This document shows, one piece after another, positions 1 to 8,609 of a DNA stretch of 64,000 bases. The position numbers and the translations under genes were made by a program. Source of the DNA: an uncultured Caulobacteraceae bacterium (GTDB lineage Bacteria; Pseudomonadota; Alphaproteobacteria; Caulobacterales; Caulobacteraceae); assembly GCA_903872075.1 (NCBI GenBank), contig CAIQJF010000098.1, forward strand, positions 32,326-96,325. Reading direction: 5' to 3'. Within the stretch, counting starts at the first letter, position 1. Every line of letters starts with the position of its first letter. The notes beneath the pieces were generated by a model. The model was given only the letters and a program-made list of their open reading frames with translations, searched no databases and was not told the DNA's origin.

Positions 1-1263
1 ATCGACACCGTCCGCGCGCGCCAGATTCTCGACTCCCGGGGACGGCCCACCGTCGAGGCCGAGGTGGTCCTGGCCAGCGGCGTCACGGGCCGCGCCTCCG
101 CCCCGTCCGGCGCCTCCACCGGCGCCGCCGAGGCCCATGAACTGCGAGATGCCGATCCGGCCAGGTTCGAAGGCCGGGGCGTGTCCAAGGCCGTGGCTGG
201 GGTCAATCTCGAGATCGCCGCCGTCCTGAAGGGCCGCGATGTCCTCGACCAGAGCGGCCTCGACGCGGCCCTGCGCGCCCTCGACGGCACGCGCCAGCTG
301 ACCCGTCTCGGCGGCAACGCCATTCTCGCCGTGTCCATCGCCGCTGTCCGGGCCGGGGCGAAGGCCCTGCGCCAGCCTCTGTTCCGCCGCCTCGCCGACC
401 TGGCCGGGACCGCGGCGCCGGCCATGCCGCTGCCCATGGTCAATATCCTCAGCGGCGGCCTGCACGCTGGTCGCGGCATGGATGTGCAGGACTTCCTGGT
501 CATGCCGATCGGCGCAAAGAGCTACAGCCAGGCCCTCGCCTGGACCCTCGATGTCCGCGCCGCCGCCGCGCGGCTCTGCGAAGAGGCGGGCCTGACCACT
601 CTGCTCGCCGACGAGGGCGGCCTGAGCCCGGGTTTCGCCGACACGAATCAGGCGCTGGAGATGATGACGCGGGCCATCGAGCGCGCCGGTCTGCGTCCCG
701 GCGAGGACGCGGCCATCGCCCTGGACATCGCCGCCAGCTCCCTCACCGCCGCCGATGGCCGCTATGTGCTGGCCCGCGCCGGCCGCACCCTGGGCTCGGC
801 CGACATGATCGGCCAGCTGGCCGACTGGTCGGCCTTCTATCCCATCGTTTCCATCGAGGACGGCCTCGGTGAAGAGGACTGGACCGCCTGGCCGGGCCTG
901 AGCCGGCGCCTGGGCCATCTGCAGCTGGTGGGCGACGATCTCTTCGCCACCCAGGCCGACCGCATCGCCAAGGGGATCGCCCTGGGCGCCGCCAACACGG
1001 CCCTGATCAAGATCAACCAGAACGGAACCCTCACCGGAACCCTGGAGGCCATCGCGGCGGCGCGCGCCGGCGGCTACGCCACGGTGATCTCCGCCCGCTC
1101 CGGCGAGACCGAGGATCCGTTCATCGCCGACCTCGCGGTGGGCGTCGCAGGCGGCCAGATCAAGATCGGCTCAGTGCGCAATTCAGAGCGCATGGCCAAG
1201 TACAACCAGCTGCTGCGACTGGAGGAGGAAGGCCTGCCCTTCTCCGGATTTGCCCGGCGTTGA
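1..1263 (+). CDS. enolase (phosphopyruvate hydratase) family paralog, 5'-partial
   Basis: The reading frame is open from base 1, where it already reads the enolase N-terminal motif RQILDSRGRPTVE, so only a few codons lie outside the window. PSGASTG, the metal-ligand segments ALDIAAS, SIEDGLGEEDW and LVGDDLF, the base-lysine segment LIKINQNGTLT and the C-terminal AKYNQLLR are all present. Two usually invariant active-site positions differ. The glutamate of the canonical QEF motif is Asp (codon at 490) and the histidine of SHRSGETED is Ala (codon at 1093). NGG before the loop histidine is SGG. Family membership is certain. Enolase activity is doubtful, and a second housekeeping enolase elsewhere is likely. 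The gene lies 55 bases upstream of an NTF2-like gene on the same strand. Confidence 0.85.
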   Translation: MDTVRARQILDSRGRPTVEAEVVLASGVTGRASAPSGASTGAAEAHELRDADPARFEGRGVSKAVAGVNLEIAAVLKGRDVLDQSGLDAALRALDGTRQLTRLGGNAILAVSIAAVRAGAKALRQPLFRRLADLAGTAAPAMPLPMVNILSGGLHAGRGMDVQDFLVMPIGAKSYSQALAWTLDVRAAAARLCEEAGLTTLLADEGGLSPGFADTNQALEMMTRAIERAGLRPGEDAAIALDIAASSLTAADGRYVLARAGRTLGSADMIGQLADWSAFYPIVSIEDGLGEEDWTAWPGLSRRLGHLQLVGDDLFATQADRIAKGIALGAANTALIKINQNGTLTGTLEAIAAARAGGYATVISARSGETEDPFIADLAVGVAGGQIKIGSVRNSERMAKYNQLLRLEEEGLPFSGFARR

Positions 1264-1318
1264 ACCACGACATTCCACCGCGCCCGAGGGGGCGCCGCCA
1301 GCCAAGGAGCCGCCCCAG

Positions 1319-1705
1319 ATGACCGACGACACCGAAATGCGCGCCTTCATCACCCGCTTCTTCGACGCCATCGAGAAGGGCGACATCGACACCGTGCGCG
1401 AGAGCTATGCCCCGGGCGCGGTGATCTGGCACAACACCGACGAGCTCGAGACCACCCGCGAGGACAACGTCAAGGTGCTGTCCGGCTTCGTGAAGGCTAT
1501 TCCTGGCCGCCACTACGAGAACCGCCGCGCCCAGGTGTTTCCAGGCGGCTTCGTCCATCAGCACGATCTGCGCGCTGTTCGCGCCGACGGCGTCGCGGTG
1601 GTCCTGCCCGCCTGTCTGGTGTGCCAGGTCGCGGACGGGCGCATCACCCGCCTTGACGAATATTTCGACTCGGCGCGGGTCGCGCGGCTCACGGCGCGGG
1701 CCTGA
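1319..1705 (+). CDS. SnoaL/NTF2-like domain protein
   Basis: This is a 128-residue protein with the alpha+beta cone pattern of NTF2-like proteins: an N-terminal helix (MRAFITRFFDAIEKGD), the segment YAPGAVIWHN, and a C-terminal strand ending RITRLDEYFDS. The family covers small isomerases, hydrolases and non-catalytic binding proteins, so the substrate cannot be read from the sequence. The start at 1319 is chosen because AAGGAG lies 9 bases upstream. A longer frame from 1250 overlaps the preceding gene and lacks such a site. It probably shares a transcript with the enolase paralog. Confidence 0.82.
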   Translation: MTDDTEMRAFITRFFDAIEKGDIDTVRESYAPGAVIWHNTDELETTREDNVKVLSGFVKAIPGRHYENRRAQVFPGGFVHQHDLRAVRADGVAVVLPACLVCQVADGRITRLDEYFDSARVARLTARA

Positions 1706-1803
1706 CTTTCAATCGGGATAAACTACGGGCCTCACCGGATTGACGGGCGCGCCGTGTCGGTTCAATTCGATCTCTAACGACCCTCCCCCCTCACGAGGCC
1801 CCC

Positions 1804-2403
1804 ATGGCGCAGGCGAAGAACACCGAATTCGACATCCAGGGCGTCAACCACCTGGCGCTGGTCTGCCGTGACATGGCCGAAACGGTGAAGTTCTACCGCG
1901 ACGTCCTGGGCATGCCCATGACCAAGACCATCGATCTGCCGGGCGGCATGGGTCAGCACTTCTTCTTCGACATCGGCAATGGCGACGGCCTGGCCTTCTT
2001 CTGGTTCAAGGGCGCGCCGGAGCGCGCGCCGGGCGTCGCCAGCCCCAAGGCCCTGCCGGCCATGGGCGATCTGACCACCGCCCACGGCTCCATGAACCAC
2101 ATCGCCTTCAACGTGCCGGTCGACAAGTTCGACGAGTATGTCGAGCGCCTCAAGGCCAAGGGCGTGCAGGTCAGCCCGGTGCTCAACCACGACAACTCGC
2201 CCGCGCAGGTGAGCGCCGCGGTCACCGACGACGTCTTCGTGCGCAGCGTCTACTTCTTCGATCCGGACGGCATCTGCCTCGAATTCGCCTGCTGGACCAA
2301 AGACTTCGACGCCTCGGACGTGGCCCACGATCCGGTGGCCGCGGACGGGACCAAGGTGGTCGGTCTGATCACCAACCACACCCCGGCGATCGCCGCCGAA
2401 TAG
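1804..2403 (+). CDS. VOC family protein (glyoxalase/extradiol dioxygenase fold)
   Basis: This 199-residue protein has two vicinal-oxygen-chelate modules. The first begins at GVNHLALVCRDM and the second at MNHIAFNVP. Candidate metal ligands are the His of NHLAL, the His of MNHIAF and the Glu of CLEFACW, the usual facial triad. FFDPDGICLEF is the classic C-terminal VOC signature. The substrate is unknown. Glyoxalases, epimerases and ring-cleavage dioxygenases share this fold, and the nearby CoA-transferase and MarR regulator suggest catabolism. A terminator-like hairpin follows the stop. Confidence 0.87.
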   Translation: MAQAKNTEFDIQGVNHLALVCRDMAETVKFYRDVLGMPMTKTIDLPGGMGQHFFFDIGNGDGLAFFWFKGAPERAPGVASPKALPAMGDLTTAHGSMNHIAFNVPVDKFDEYVERLKAKGVQVSPVLNHDNSPAQVSAAVTDDVFVRSVYFFDPDGICLEFACWTKDFDASDVAHDPVAADGTKVVGLITNHTPAIAAE

Positions 2404-2412
2404 TGTCTTCTG

Positions 2413-2443
2413 CCGCGGCCCCGGCCGCGGCGCCCCCCTTTTT
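2413..2443 (+). terminator. rho-independent-like terminator after the VOC gene
   Basis: A perfect 8-bp GC stem (CCGCGGCC at 2413-2420, GGCCGCGG at 2423-2430) with a very short CC spacer is followed by C-rich bases and a run of five T at 2439-2443. It separates the VOC gene from the MarR gene. The tight loop makes real efficiency uncertain. Confidence 0.5.
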
Positions 2444-2458
2444 CATTGCTGGACGATC

Positions 2459-2956
2459 ATGTCCCCCAAACACGAACCTTTCACGCCGCCGGGCTTCTAT
2501 GACCTGCCGGCCAACAGTATCGGCTATCTGACGCGTATCGCCTTCCGCGCCTTCTCCCGGCATCTGGAGCGGCGGACCCTGGCCGCCGGCGTCACCTCCG
2601 GTCAGTGGCCGTTCCTGCGCGCCCTGTGGAACGAAGAGGGCATGACCCAGCACGAACTGAGTCGACGGGTCGGCATGCAGGATCCCACCACGGTGTCGGC
2701 CCTCAACACCCTTGAGCGCGCCGGCCTGGTGAGGCGGGAGCCCAGCCGCGAGGACCGCCGCAAGACCAATGTCTTCCTGACGGAAAACGGCCGCGCCCTG
2801 CGCGAGACCATGATGGAGCGGGTGGCCGAGGTGAACGAACTGGCGATCCGCGGCGTCGATCCCCACGACATGGCCATCGCCCGCCGCGTCCTGACCCGCA
2901 TCAGCGAAAACCTCGCCGAAGAGGATGCCGAAGCCGGCGCCGGGGGCCGCCCATGA
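2459..2956 (+). CDS. MarR family transcriptional regulator
   Basis: This 165-residue protein has the MarR winged-helix layout: a dimerising N-terminal helix (residues about 20-50), a helix-turn-helix around MTQHELSRRVGMQDPTTVSALNTLERAGLVRRE, and a wing ending SREDRRKTNVFLTENGR. MarR proteins are usually ligand-released repressors of neighbouring catabolic or efflux genes. The stop overlaps the start of the CoA-transferase by ATGA, so the two are translationally coupled. This makes the transferase, and perhaps the upstream VOC gene, the likely target. The ligand is unknown. Confidence 0.88.
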   Translation: MSPKHEPFTPPGFYDLPANSIGYLTRIAFRAFSRHLERRTLAAGVTSGQWPFLRALWNEEGMTQHELSRRVGMQDPTTVSALNTLERAGLVRREPSREDRRKTNVFLTENGRALRETMMERVAEVNELAIRGVDPHDMAIARRVLTRISENLAEEDAEAGAGGRP

Positions 2957-4164
2957 CGGATGCGCACGTGACGGACGCGCCCGCCAAGGGCCCGCTCGCC
3001 GACCTGCGGGTGGTGGAGATGGGCCAGCTGATCGCCGGACCCTTCTGCGGCCAGCTCATGGGCGACATGGGCGCGGAGGTGATCAAGCTCGAGCCGCCGG
3101 GCGTCGGTGATCCCATGCGGCAGTGGGGCCGCGGTCAGCCGGTGTGGTGGGAGGTGATCGCCCGCAACAAGAAGTCGGCCTCGCTCAACCTGCGCACCCC
3201 CGAGGGTCAGGATCTCGCCCGGCGTCTGATTGGCACGGCGGACATTCTGATCGAGAACTTCCGGCCCGGCACCCTGGAAGGCTGGAACCTCTCGCCCGAG
3301 AGCCTCATGGCCGCGAACCCCGGCCTGATCGTGGTGCGCATGTCCGGCTATGGCCAGGACGGGCCCTACGCCGAGCGGACCAGCTTCGGCCTCATCGGCG
3401 AGGCCATGGGCGGCTGGCGCCACATCGTCGGCGAACCGGACCGGCCGCCCTCGCGCATGGGCGTCTCCATCGGCGATTCCCTGGCCGCCACCTACGGCTG
3501 CCTGGGCGCCCTTACCGCCCTGCATGAGCGTCACCGCACCGGCAAGGGCCAGATCGTCGACTCCGCCCTTTACGAGGCGGTGCTGCAGGTCATGGAGAGC
3601 CTGATCCCGGAATACACCGTCGCCGGCATGACGCGGGAACGCTCGGGCGCGTTTCTACCCGGCATCGCCCCCTCCAACGTCTACGCGTGCCGCGACGGCG
3701 ACTATCTGATCGGCGCGAACCAGGACGGCATCTTCCGCCGCCTGTGCCAGGCCATGGGCCGGCCCGAACTGGCCGACGATCCGCGCTACGCCACCCACAA
3801 CGCCCGCGGCGCCAACCAGGCTGAACTCGACGCCCTGATCAACGTCTGGACGGGAGAGCGAGAGATCGCGGAAGTCGAGGCCCTGCTCATTGACCACGGC
3901 GTCCCGGCCGGAAAGGTCTATCGCGCCCCGGAAATGCTGGCCGACCCGCACTTCGCCGCCCGCGAGGCCATCATCAAAGTCGCCCACCCCCGCTGGGGCG
4001 AGGTGGCGATGCAGAACGTCTTCCCCAAGCTCTCCCGCACCCCCGGCGCGGTCCGCGCTATCGCCCCCCAGACCGTGGGTCAGGACAACGCCGAGATCTG
4101 GGGCGGACTTCTGGGCCTCTCCGGCGAGGACATCGCGACGCTGACGGCAAAAGGCGTGTTCTGA
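2953..4164 (+). CDS. CaiB/BaiF (class III) CoA-transferase
   Basis: This 403-residue protein carries the class III CoA-transferase hallmarks: RVVEMGQLIAGPFCGQLMGDMGAEVIKLE near the N-terminus, RNKKSASLNLRTPEGQ, IENFRPGTLE, and MGVSIGDSLA, which holds the catalytic Asp that forms the acyl anhydride. The length fits the family. Such enzymes move CoA between carboxylic acids in catabolism (formyl, carnitine, benzylsuccinate, racemases); the substrate here is not determinable. It is coupled to the MarR gene by an ATGA overlap and ends just before a convergent small gene. Confidence 0.88.
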   Translation: MTDAHVTDAPAKGPLADLRVVEMGQLIAGPFCGQLMGDMGAEVIKLEPPGVGDPMRQWGRGQPVWWEVIARNKKSASLNLRTPEGQDLARRLIGTADILIENFRPGTLEGWNLSPESLMAANPGLIVVRMSGYGQDGPYAERTSFGLIGEAMGGWRHIVGEPDRPPSRMGVSIGDSLAATYGCLGALTALHERHRTGKGQIVDSALYEAVLQVMESLIPEYTVAGMTRERSGAFLPGIAPSNVYACRDGDYLIGANQDGIFRRLCQAMGRPELADDPRYATHNARGANQAELDALINVWTGEREIAEVEALLIDHGVPAGKVYRAPEMLADPHFAAREAIIKVAHPRWGEVAMQNVFPKLSRTPGAVRAIAPQTVGQDNAEIWGGLLGLSGEDIATLTAKGVF

Positions 4165-4181
4165 CACTCGGAACGGCGAGG

Positions 4182-4394
4182 TCAGGCGATCTCGCCGGCC
4201 CCGACCCACAGCAGTGTGCCGCCCTGCCCTTTCAGCACGGCATAGTCGCTGGCGGGAAGGCCGCGTGCGCGCTGATGGGCCTCGCGCTTGGCGGACTCCT
4301 CATCAGCCGATTCGAACTGCACACTATCTTCCCGCCTCACGCGGCGAAGGCCGTTGGGAAAACGGCGAAACACCTCCAGATCGTACAAGGCCAT
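4182..4394 (-). CDS. small hypothetical protein
   Basis: This is a 70-residue protein starting MALYDLEVFRRFPNG, with many Arg and Glu in the middle (QFESADEESAKREAHQRARG) and a hydrophobic C-terminal strand (GGTLLWVGAGEIA). I do not recognise a family. A much longer frame reaches upstream to 4928, but that part is antisense to the PEP-CTERM gene and looks like shadow, so the internal ATG at 4394 is preferred. It is convergent with the CoA-transferase with 17 bases between stops. Confidence 0.55.
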   Translation of the reverse strand: MALYDLEVFRRFPNGLRRVRREDSVQFESADEESAKREAHQRARGLPASDYAVLKGQGGTLLWVGAGEIA

Positions 4395-4704
4395 CGGACT
4401 AGGCGGCGACCGCTGCAAAAAGTGCGAGCGTGATCGCCCGGTCTCGACTGAACATTTTGTACGCGCCTCGAAGTCCTGTTTCGCTGGGACGAGACGTACG
4501 CGGATCACCCCCGCCCGGCCACTTGGGGAATTTACAATCGGGAAGACTGCGTGGATTGACGCGCGCCACGGCGCCCGGACCCGAAAAAGCGCTTTGATCT
4601 GGATCAAGGCGCCCGCGCCTGCGAGGCCGACAGTGGGGAAGGTGGGGGTCCATGATCCGTCGCGCGGTCCAACACCCGCGCAGGTCTCTCGCGAGTTGAA
4701 CGCC
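4395..4704. other. intergenic region upstream of a PEP-CTERM gene
   Basis: These 310 bases have no convincing gene. The only clear feature is an FNR/FixK-type box at 4594-4607. A frame runs through the region in phase with the PEP-CTERM gene, but the signal peptide begins only at 4705. Confidence 0.5.
4594..4607. promoter_or_regulatory. FNR/FixK-type anaerobox
   Basis: The sequence is TTGATCTGGATCAA, an exact match to the FNR/FixK consensus TTGAT-N4-ATCAA with perfect dyad symmetry. It lies 97 bases upstream of the PEP-CTERM start, compatible with activation under low oxygen. The consensus is established knowledge; use here is inferred. Confidence 0.6.
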
Positions 4705-5280
4705 ATGCAGCAGTTTCTATTCCGAGGGGCGGCGCTCGGGCTCTCGCTCCTGACGGTCTCCGCCAGCGCCGCGACGATGACCCTGCCTTCCATCCAGGAC
4801 GATTTCGGATCGAACGCGCCATCGTTCTCGACAGACAGCCTGACCTTCACCCTGCCGACCGGTTTCACCAATGCCGTTCTGCAGACGGAAACGTTCTCAG
4901 TGGACGACCGGGCCGTCATGGAGCTCAATGGTGTCGTTGTGAGTTCATCTGGTATCTACGGACCCGGAAATGGGCGCTTCTATTTCACCAATGGCGGTCC
5001 GAATAACCCGTTCACGTTCCAATATGGCAACTCCGGGCCGTTCGCGCCGATCACGACAGGCTTTGTCGTCGGCGTGAACACCTTGACCTTCATCGTCAAC
5101 AACACGAACAACGGCATCTACGGCGGCCCCAGAGGCGGCCCCAGTTCTCTCTACTTCGATGGCACGTTAAGCTTCGGCGGTGTCGTCCCTGAACCCTCGA
5201 CGTGGGCGATGATGCTGATCGGAATCGGGGGTCTGGGCGCGGTTCTGCGCTCTCGCCTCACCGGCATCGCCGCCGGCTAG
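4705..5280 (+). CDS. PEP-CTERM (PEPxxWA) sorting domain protein
   Basis: This 191-residue secreted protein has a signal peptide (MQQFLFRGAALGLSLLTVSASA), a beta-rich middle dense in Asn, Gly, Phe and Thr, and a C-terminal tripartite signal: VPEPSTWAMM, a hydrophobic stretch and an Arg-containing tail. Such signals are processed by exosortases and are common in bacteria making exopolysaccharide. No exosortase is in the window. The ATG at 4705 is chosen because it begins the signal peptide. Its stop overlaps the convergent TonB-receptor stop (CTAG). An FNR-type box lies upstream. Confidence 0.8.
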   Translation: MQQFLFRGAALGLSLLTVSASAATMTLPSIQDDFGSNAPSFSTDSLTFTLPTGFTNAVLQTETFSVDDRAVMELNGVVVSSSGIYGPGNGRFYFTNGGPNNPFTFQYGNSGPFAPITTGFVVGVNTLTFIVNNTNNGIYGGPRGGPSSLYFDGTLSFGGVVPEPSTWAMMLIGIGGLGAVLRSRLTGIAAG

Positions 5281-7658
5281 TATCGGGCCCGGAAGGTCAC
5301 CCCCACCGAACTCGGATCGCCGGGCGTGCCGACGATCAGGCCGGAGTTTCCGGACTGCACGGTGACATTCTGGAGATAGTGGGAATCGAACAGGTTCTTG
5401 GCCCAGACCTGAACCTCGAAGTGGTCGCCCGCCCGGAACCCGACACTGGCGTTGATCAGACTGTAGCCGCCGATCACGGTATATTTCGAGTCCGTGGGAT
5501 CGCCGTAGATCTTGGTCCGGGCGGTGGCTTCCACATGCGCATAGCCCTCGCCGCGGATCGCGCCGAAGCCCAAGGGGTGCTTGTATTCGCCGCCGGCCGA
5601 CAGCACCCATCGGGGCGTGCCCGGCAGGCCGCGGCCGCTAAGGTCGCAGACCGTGGTAGATGAACTGATCAGCTCCAGCGGACAGGGGCCGTTCGCATAG
5701 GAGACGTATTTCGCGTCGGTCCAGGTCGAGGACAGGTGCGCCGAGAGATTGGCGCTGACGACCAGATCGGCGTCCAGCTCCGCGCCGCGTGAGCTCACTC
5801 GCGCGATATTGGCCAGATAGCCGCGTAGCGCGCCTGGGCCGGTGTCCACCACATTGGTCTGGAAGTCGTGGATGCTGGTGTCGAACAGATCGGCGTTGAG
5901 GATCAGGCGATTGCCCAGCAGCCGTGACTTCACGCCCACCTCATAGGTCGTGTTCTTTTCCGGCCGGATCACCGCCGTGGCCAGGGCCGGCTGGTTGTTG
6001 GCGTCCAGCGGCAGGCCGGACATGTTCAAGCCGCCCGACTTGCTGGTCTTGGCGAAGCTCGCGTAGAGCATGATCTTGTCGGTCAGGTCGTAGGCGCCCA
6101 GCACCCGCCCCGACAGGCTGCCGTCCGAATTCCGGGCCGAATAAGCCTGCGGCCGCAGGATAGAGAGCTGGCTGTTCAGCAGGCTTTGCGACACCCCCGC
6201 CAGCCCGCCGGAGACGGTCGCGGCATAGCTGCCGTGCTTGTCCTCCTGGGTGTAGCGCAGGCCGCCGGTGATGTTGAACCGCGGCGCGATCCGCCATGTC
6301 ACCTCACCGAAGGCCGCATAGCTGGTGCTGTTGAACCGCGTATGGCCGTCGGTGGCGTAGCCGTCGAGCAGATTGGCCGGAAACTTCGGCGCCGGACCCA
6401 GCAGCCAGTAGGTGGCCAGGGGGCCGTACTGGGTGATCGGCTCGCCGGTGATCACCTGATTAAAAAAGTAGAGGCCGGCCACGTACTCCACGGTCCGGTG
6501 GCCATTGGAGGCGATGCGCAACTCCTGGCTGTACTGGTCCTGACGCGAGGGGATGTGCTGCAGGGTCTGGATCGACAGGCCGGTGTAGTCCCGGTCGTTG
6601 GCCGCGTCCCAGTCCCAGAACCGCCAGGCGCTCACCGATGTGATCGTCGCCGGGCCGAGGTTCCATTCGGCGATCCCCGACACCCCGCCCTCGTCTGTGT
6701 CCACCTTCACGGGCGCATCGACGTCCGTCAGGCGGTCGTTGGGGTTGAGGCTGGGCGGCGCGTAGCCCACGCCGGCGGCCAGCGCCGGGTACTGCCGGGC
6801 CGCGGATTTCAGCGTGGTCCCCACACCCACATAGACCTGGGTGCAGCACTGAGCCTTGAATTGATTGTAATCGCCTGACACCCGGAAGCTGAAAGTCTCC
6901 ACGGGCCTGAACAGCAGCTGACCATGGAAGCCCAGGGTGTTGACGCTGTTGTCGCGTCCACCGGTGGTTACGTTCTTCAGGGCGCCGTCGCGCGAGGTCG
7001 CCACGACCGACAGGCGCGCGGCGATCTTGTCCCCGTAAAGCGCGCCCGACACCGAGGCCTTGGCCTGGAAAGAGTTCAGTTCGCCGTAGCTGAGTTCGCC
7101 CTGGGCCTCGGGCGCGAAGCTGGGCGCGCGGGTGGACACATTGATCGCCCCGGCGGTGGTGTTCTTGCCGAACACCGTGCCCTGCGGCCCGCGCAGTACT
7201 TCCACCCGCTCCACGTCCACGAAGTCGAACGACGCCGTGGCCGGGCGGGCCTGATAGACCTGATCCACATAGAAGCCGACGCCCGGCTCCAGCCCGTCAT
7301 TGGCCTGGGAGACGGCGAGCACGCTGCTGCCCAGGCCACGGATCGTAAACGCCGTGTTGCGGGGATTGGGCGAGGCATAGTTCAGGCTCGGCACGAGCTG
7401 CGTCAGCAGATTGGTGTTGTAGGTCGCCGTCGTAGTCAGCGACCTTTCACCGACCACCGAGATAGATTCAGGCACCGCCTGTACATCCTCCGGCCGGAGG
7501 CGGGCCGTGACGATGACCGGTTCGACCGCGATGGCGCTGGCGGCATCATCTGTCTCTGTTGCCGCGGAGGCGGGCCTTGGCGCTAGGACGCCCGCCAGCA
7601 GCGCGACGACCGAGACGGCTAAGGCGCCGCGCGCGTGGCGCCGAACGGTGTGATTCAC
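5277..7658 (-). CDS. TonB-dependent receptor
   Basis: This is a 793-residue outer-membrane receptor. It has a signal peptide, a TonB-box-like segment (EPVIVTARLRPEDVQ, residues about 47-61), a plug domain with VEVLRGPQGTVFGKNTTAGAINV, and a 22-strand barrel ending in an aromatic residue (VGVTFRARY). The start codon is GTG. This iron-complex/OMR receptor type imports siderophores, vitamin B12, sugars or aromatic-polymer fragments energised by TonB-ExbBD. No substrate can be assigned. A strong inverted repeat lies 34-64 bases upstream of the start. It is flanked by two PEP-CTERM genes, one convergent and one upstream on the same strand. Confidence 0.92.
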   Translation of the reverse strand: MNHTVRRHARGALAVSVVALLAGVLAPRPASAATETDDAASAIAVEPVIVTARLRPEDVQAVPESISVVGERSLTTTATYNTNLLTQLVPSLNYASPNPRNTAFTIRGLGSSVLAVSQANDGLEPGVGFYVDQVYQARPATASFDFVDVERVEVLRGPQGTVFGKNTTAGAINVSTRAPSFAPEAQGELSYGELNSFQAKASVSGALYGDKIAARLSVVATSRDGALKNVTTGGRDNSVNTLGFHGQLLFRPVETFSFRVSGDYNQFKAQCCTQVYVGVGTTLKSAARQYPALAAGVGYAPPSLNPNDRLTDVDAPVKVDTDEGGVSGIAEWNLGPATITSVSAWRFWDWDAANDRDYTGLSIQTLQHIPSRQDQYSQELRIASNGHRTVEYVAGLYFFNQVITGEPITQYGPLATYWLLGPAPKFPANLLDGYATDGHTRFNSTSYAAFGEVTWRIAPRFNITGGLRYTQEDKHGSYAATVSGGLAGVSQSLLNSQLSILRPQAYSARNSDGSLSGRVLGAYDLTDKIMLYASFAKTSKSGGLNMSGLPLDANNQPALATAVIRPEKNTTYEVGVKSRLLGNRLILNADLFDTSIHDFQTNVVDTGPGALRGYLANIARVSSRGAELDADLVVSANLSAHLSSTWTDAKYVSYANGPCPLELISSSTTVCDLSGRGLPGTPRWVLSAGGEYKHPLGFGAIRGEGYAHVEATARTKIYGDPTDSKYTVIGGYSLINASVGFRAGDHFEVQVWAKNLFDSHYLQNVTVQSGNSGLIVGTPGDPSSVGVTFRARY

Positions 7659-7691
7659 GAAACGTCCCCGGGGTTCTGAAGCGCCCTAGGA

Positions 7692-7722
7692 ACTCGTTAT
7701 GCATGGAAACTGCATAACGAGT
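7692..7722. promoter_or_regulatory. inverted repeat upstream of the TonB-dependent receptor
   Basis: Perfect 12-bp arms ACTCGTTATGCA (7692-7703) and TGCATAACGAGT (7711-7722) flank a 7-base spacer. The element is AT-richer than its surroundings and lacks a T-run on either strand. A regulator operator or 5'-UTR hairpin for the receptor is therefore more likely than a terminator. Confidence 0.55.
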
Positions 7723-7763
7723 CAAATCGATCGCCGCCCCGTGCCGCGACCGCGCGCCGACGC

Positions 7764-8429
7764 CTAGTTGTCGGCCGCGACATCGCGTGAAGCCGAAGCC
7801 GCTCGCCGGCGCCGGCGAAGCGCGCCGCCGGCGACACCGAAACCGCAGATCAGCATCGCCCAGCCCGTGGGCTCGGGAACCGCGCTCACATTCGACGGCG
7901 CGGCGCCCAAACGAAGCGCCTGCGGCGCGCCGGTGGTGATGTTGTTGAACGCCGCCCAAAAGGCGGCGCCCGTGCCGCCTGTGGTCAGGGCCGGACCGAG
8001 GCCCCGGCCGAACACGCCGCTCTGCAGGATGGCGATATCGCCGTTCGCCGGCAGCGCGCCGCCATAGCTGGTGAAATAGGCGTTCGCGCGCGTGGTCTGG
8101 AACAGATAGTAGGTCTCACCCGCGGTCAGCGCCCAGTTCACGGTCAGGGTCTGGTGGGGATTGCCGGCGACGGTCACGACATAGTTCGCAACGGTGTAGG
8201 TTCCCGCGGCGGCGCTGTAGTCGATCAGTTCGATCGTGTCGGCCTTGCCGCGGTTCTGAAACACGAAGCTGGTCAGGGTCGCGCCCGTCAGGGCCTTGAA
8301 CTCAAGACCGGTGAGATAGGTCGCGCCGATCGTCCCGAGGGTCGGTCCGGCGATGACGGCGGCGTGGGCCGTTCCGGCCAGCAGCGTTGTGGCGAAGAGT
8401 CCAGCGGCGACGGCGCGTGAGAATGGCAT
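7764..8429 (-). CDS. PEP-CTERM (PEPxxWA) sorting domain protein
   Basis: This 221-residue secreted protein has a signal peptide (MPFSRAVAAGLFATTLLAGTAHA) and a beta-rich body. The C-terminus is VPEPTGWAMLICGFGVAGGA followed by a run of Arg, a textbook PEPxxWA signal. The body is unrelated in obvious sequence to the first PEP-CTERM protein at 4705-5280. It lies 105 bases upstream of the TonB receptor on the same strand, with an inverted repeat between them, so co-transcription is possible but not shown. Function unknown; probably exported and exosortase-processed. Confidence 0.8.
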   Translation of the reverse strand: MPFSRAVAAGLFATTLLAGTAHAAVIAGPTLGTIGATYLTGLEFKALTGATLTSFVFQNRGKADTIELIDYSAAAGTYTVANYVVTVAGNPHQTLTVNWALTAGETYYLFQTTRANAYFTSYGGALPANGDIAILQSGVFGRGLGPALTTGGTGAAFWAAFNNITTGAPQALRLGAAPSNVSAVPEPTGWAMLICGFGVAGGALRRRRRAASASRDVAADN

Positions 8430-8609
8430 GGGGCGATCGTTCCTCAGGGTTGGCGGCCGTCGGGCCGCTTACCCTGACTGGGACGACCGCCACAGCCGCC
8501 CGCCTCAAAGATGACGCCTGCGTCAAATTGCGCAACGCGCAAACGCGGCGTCGCCCCCCGTTCCGGCGTCTGTCCGGCGACGGACGCAGGGCTCGGACTC
8601 AGGCCCACG

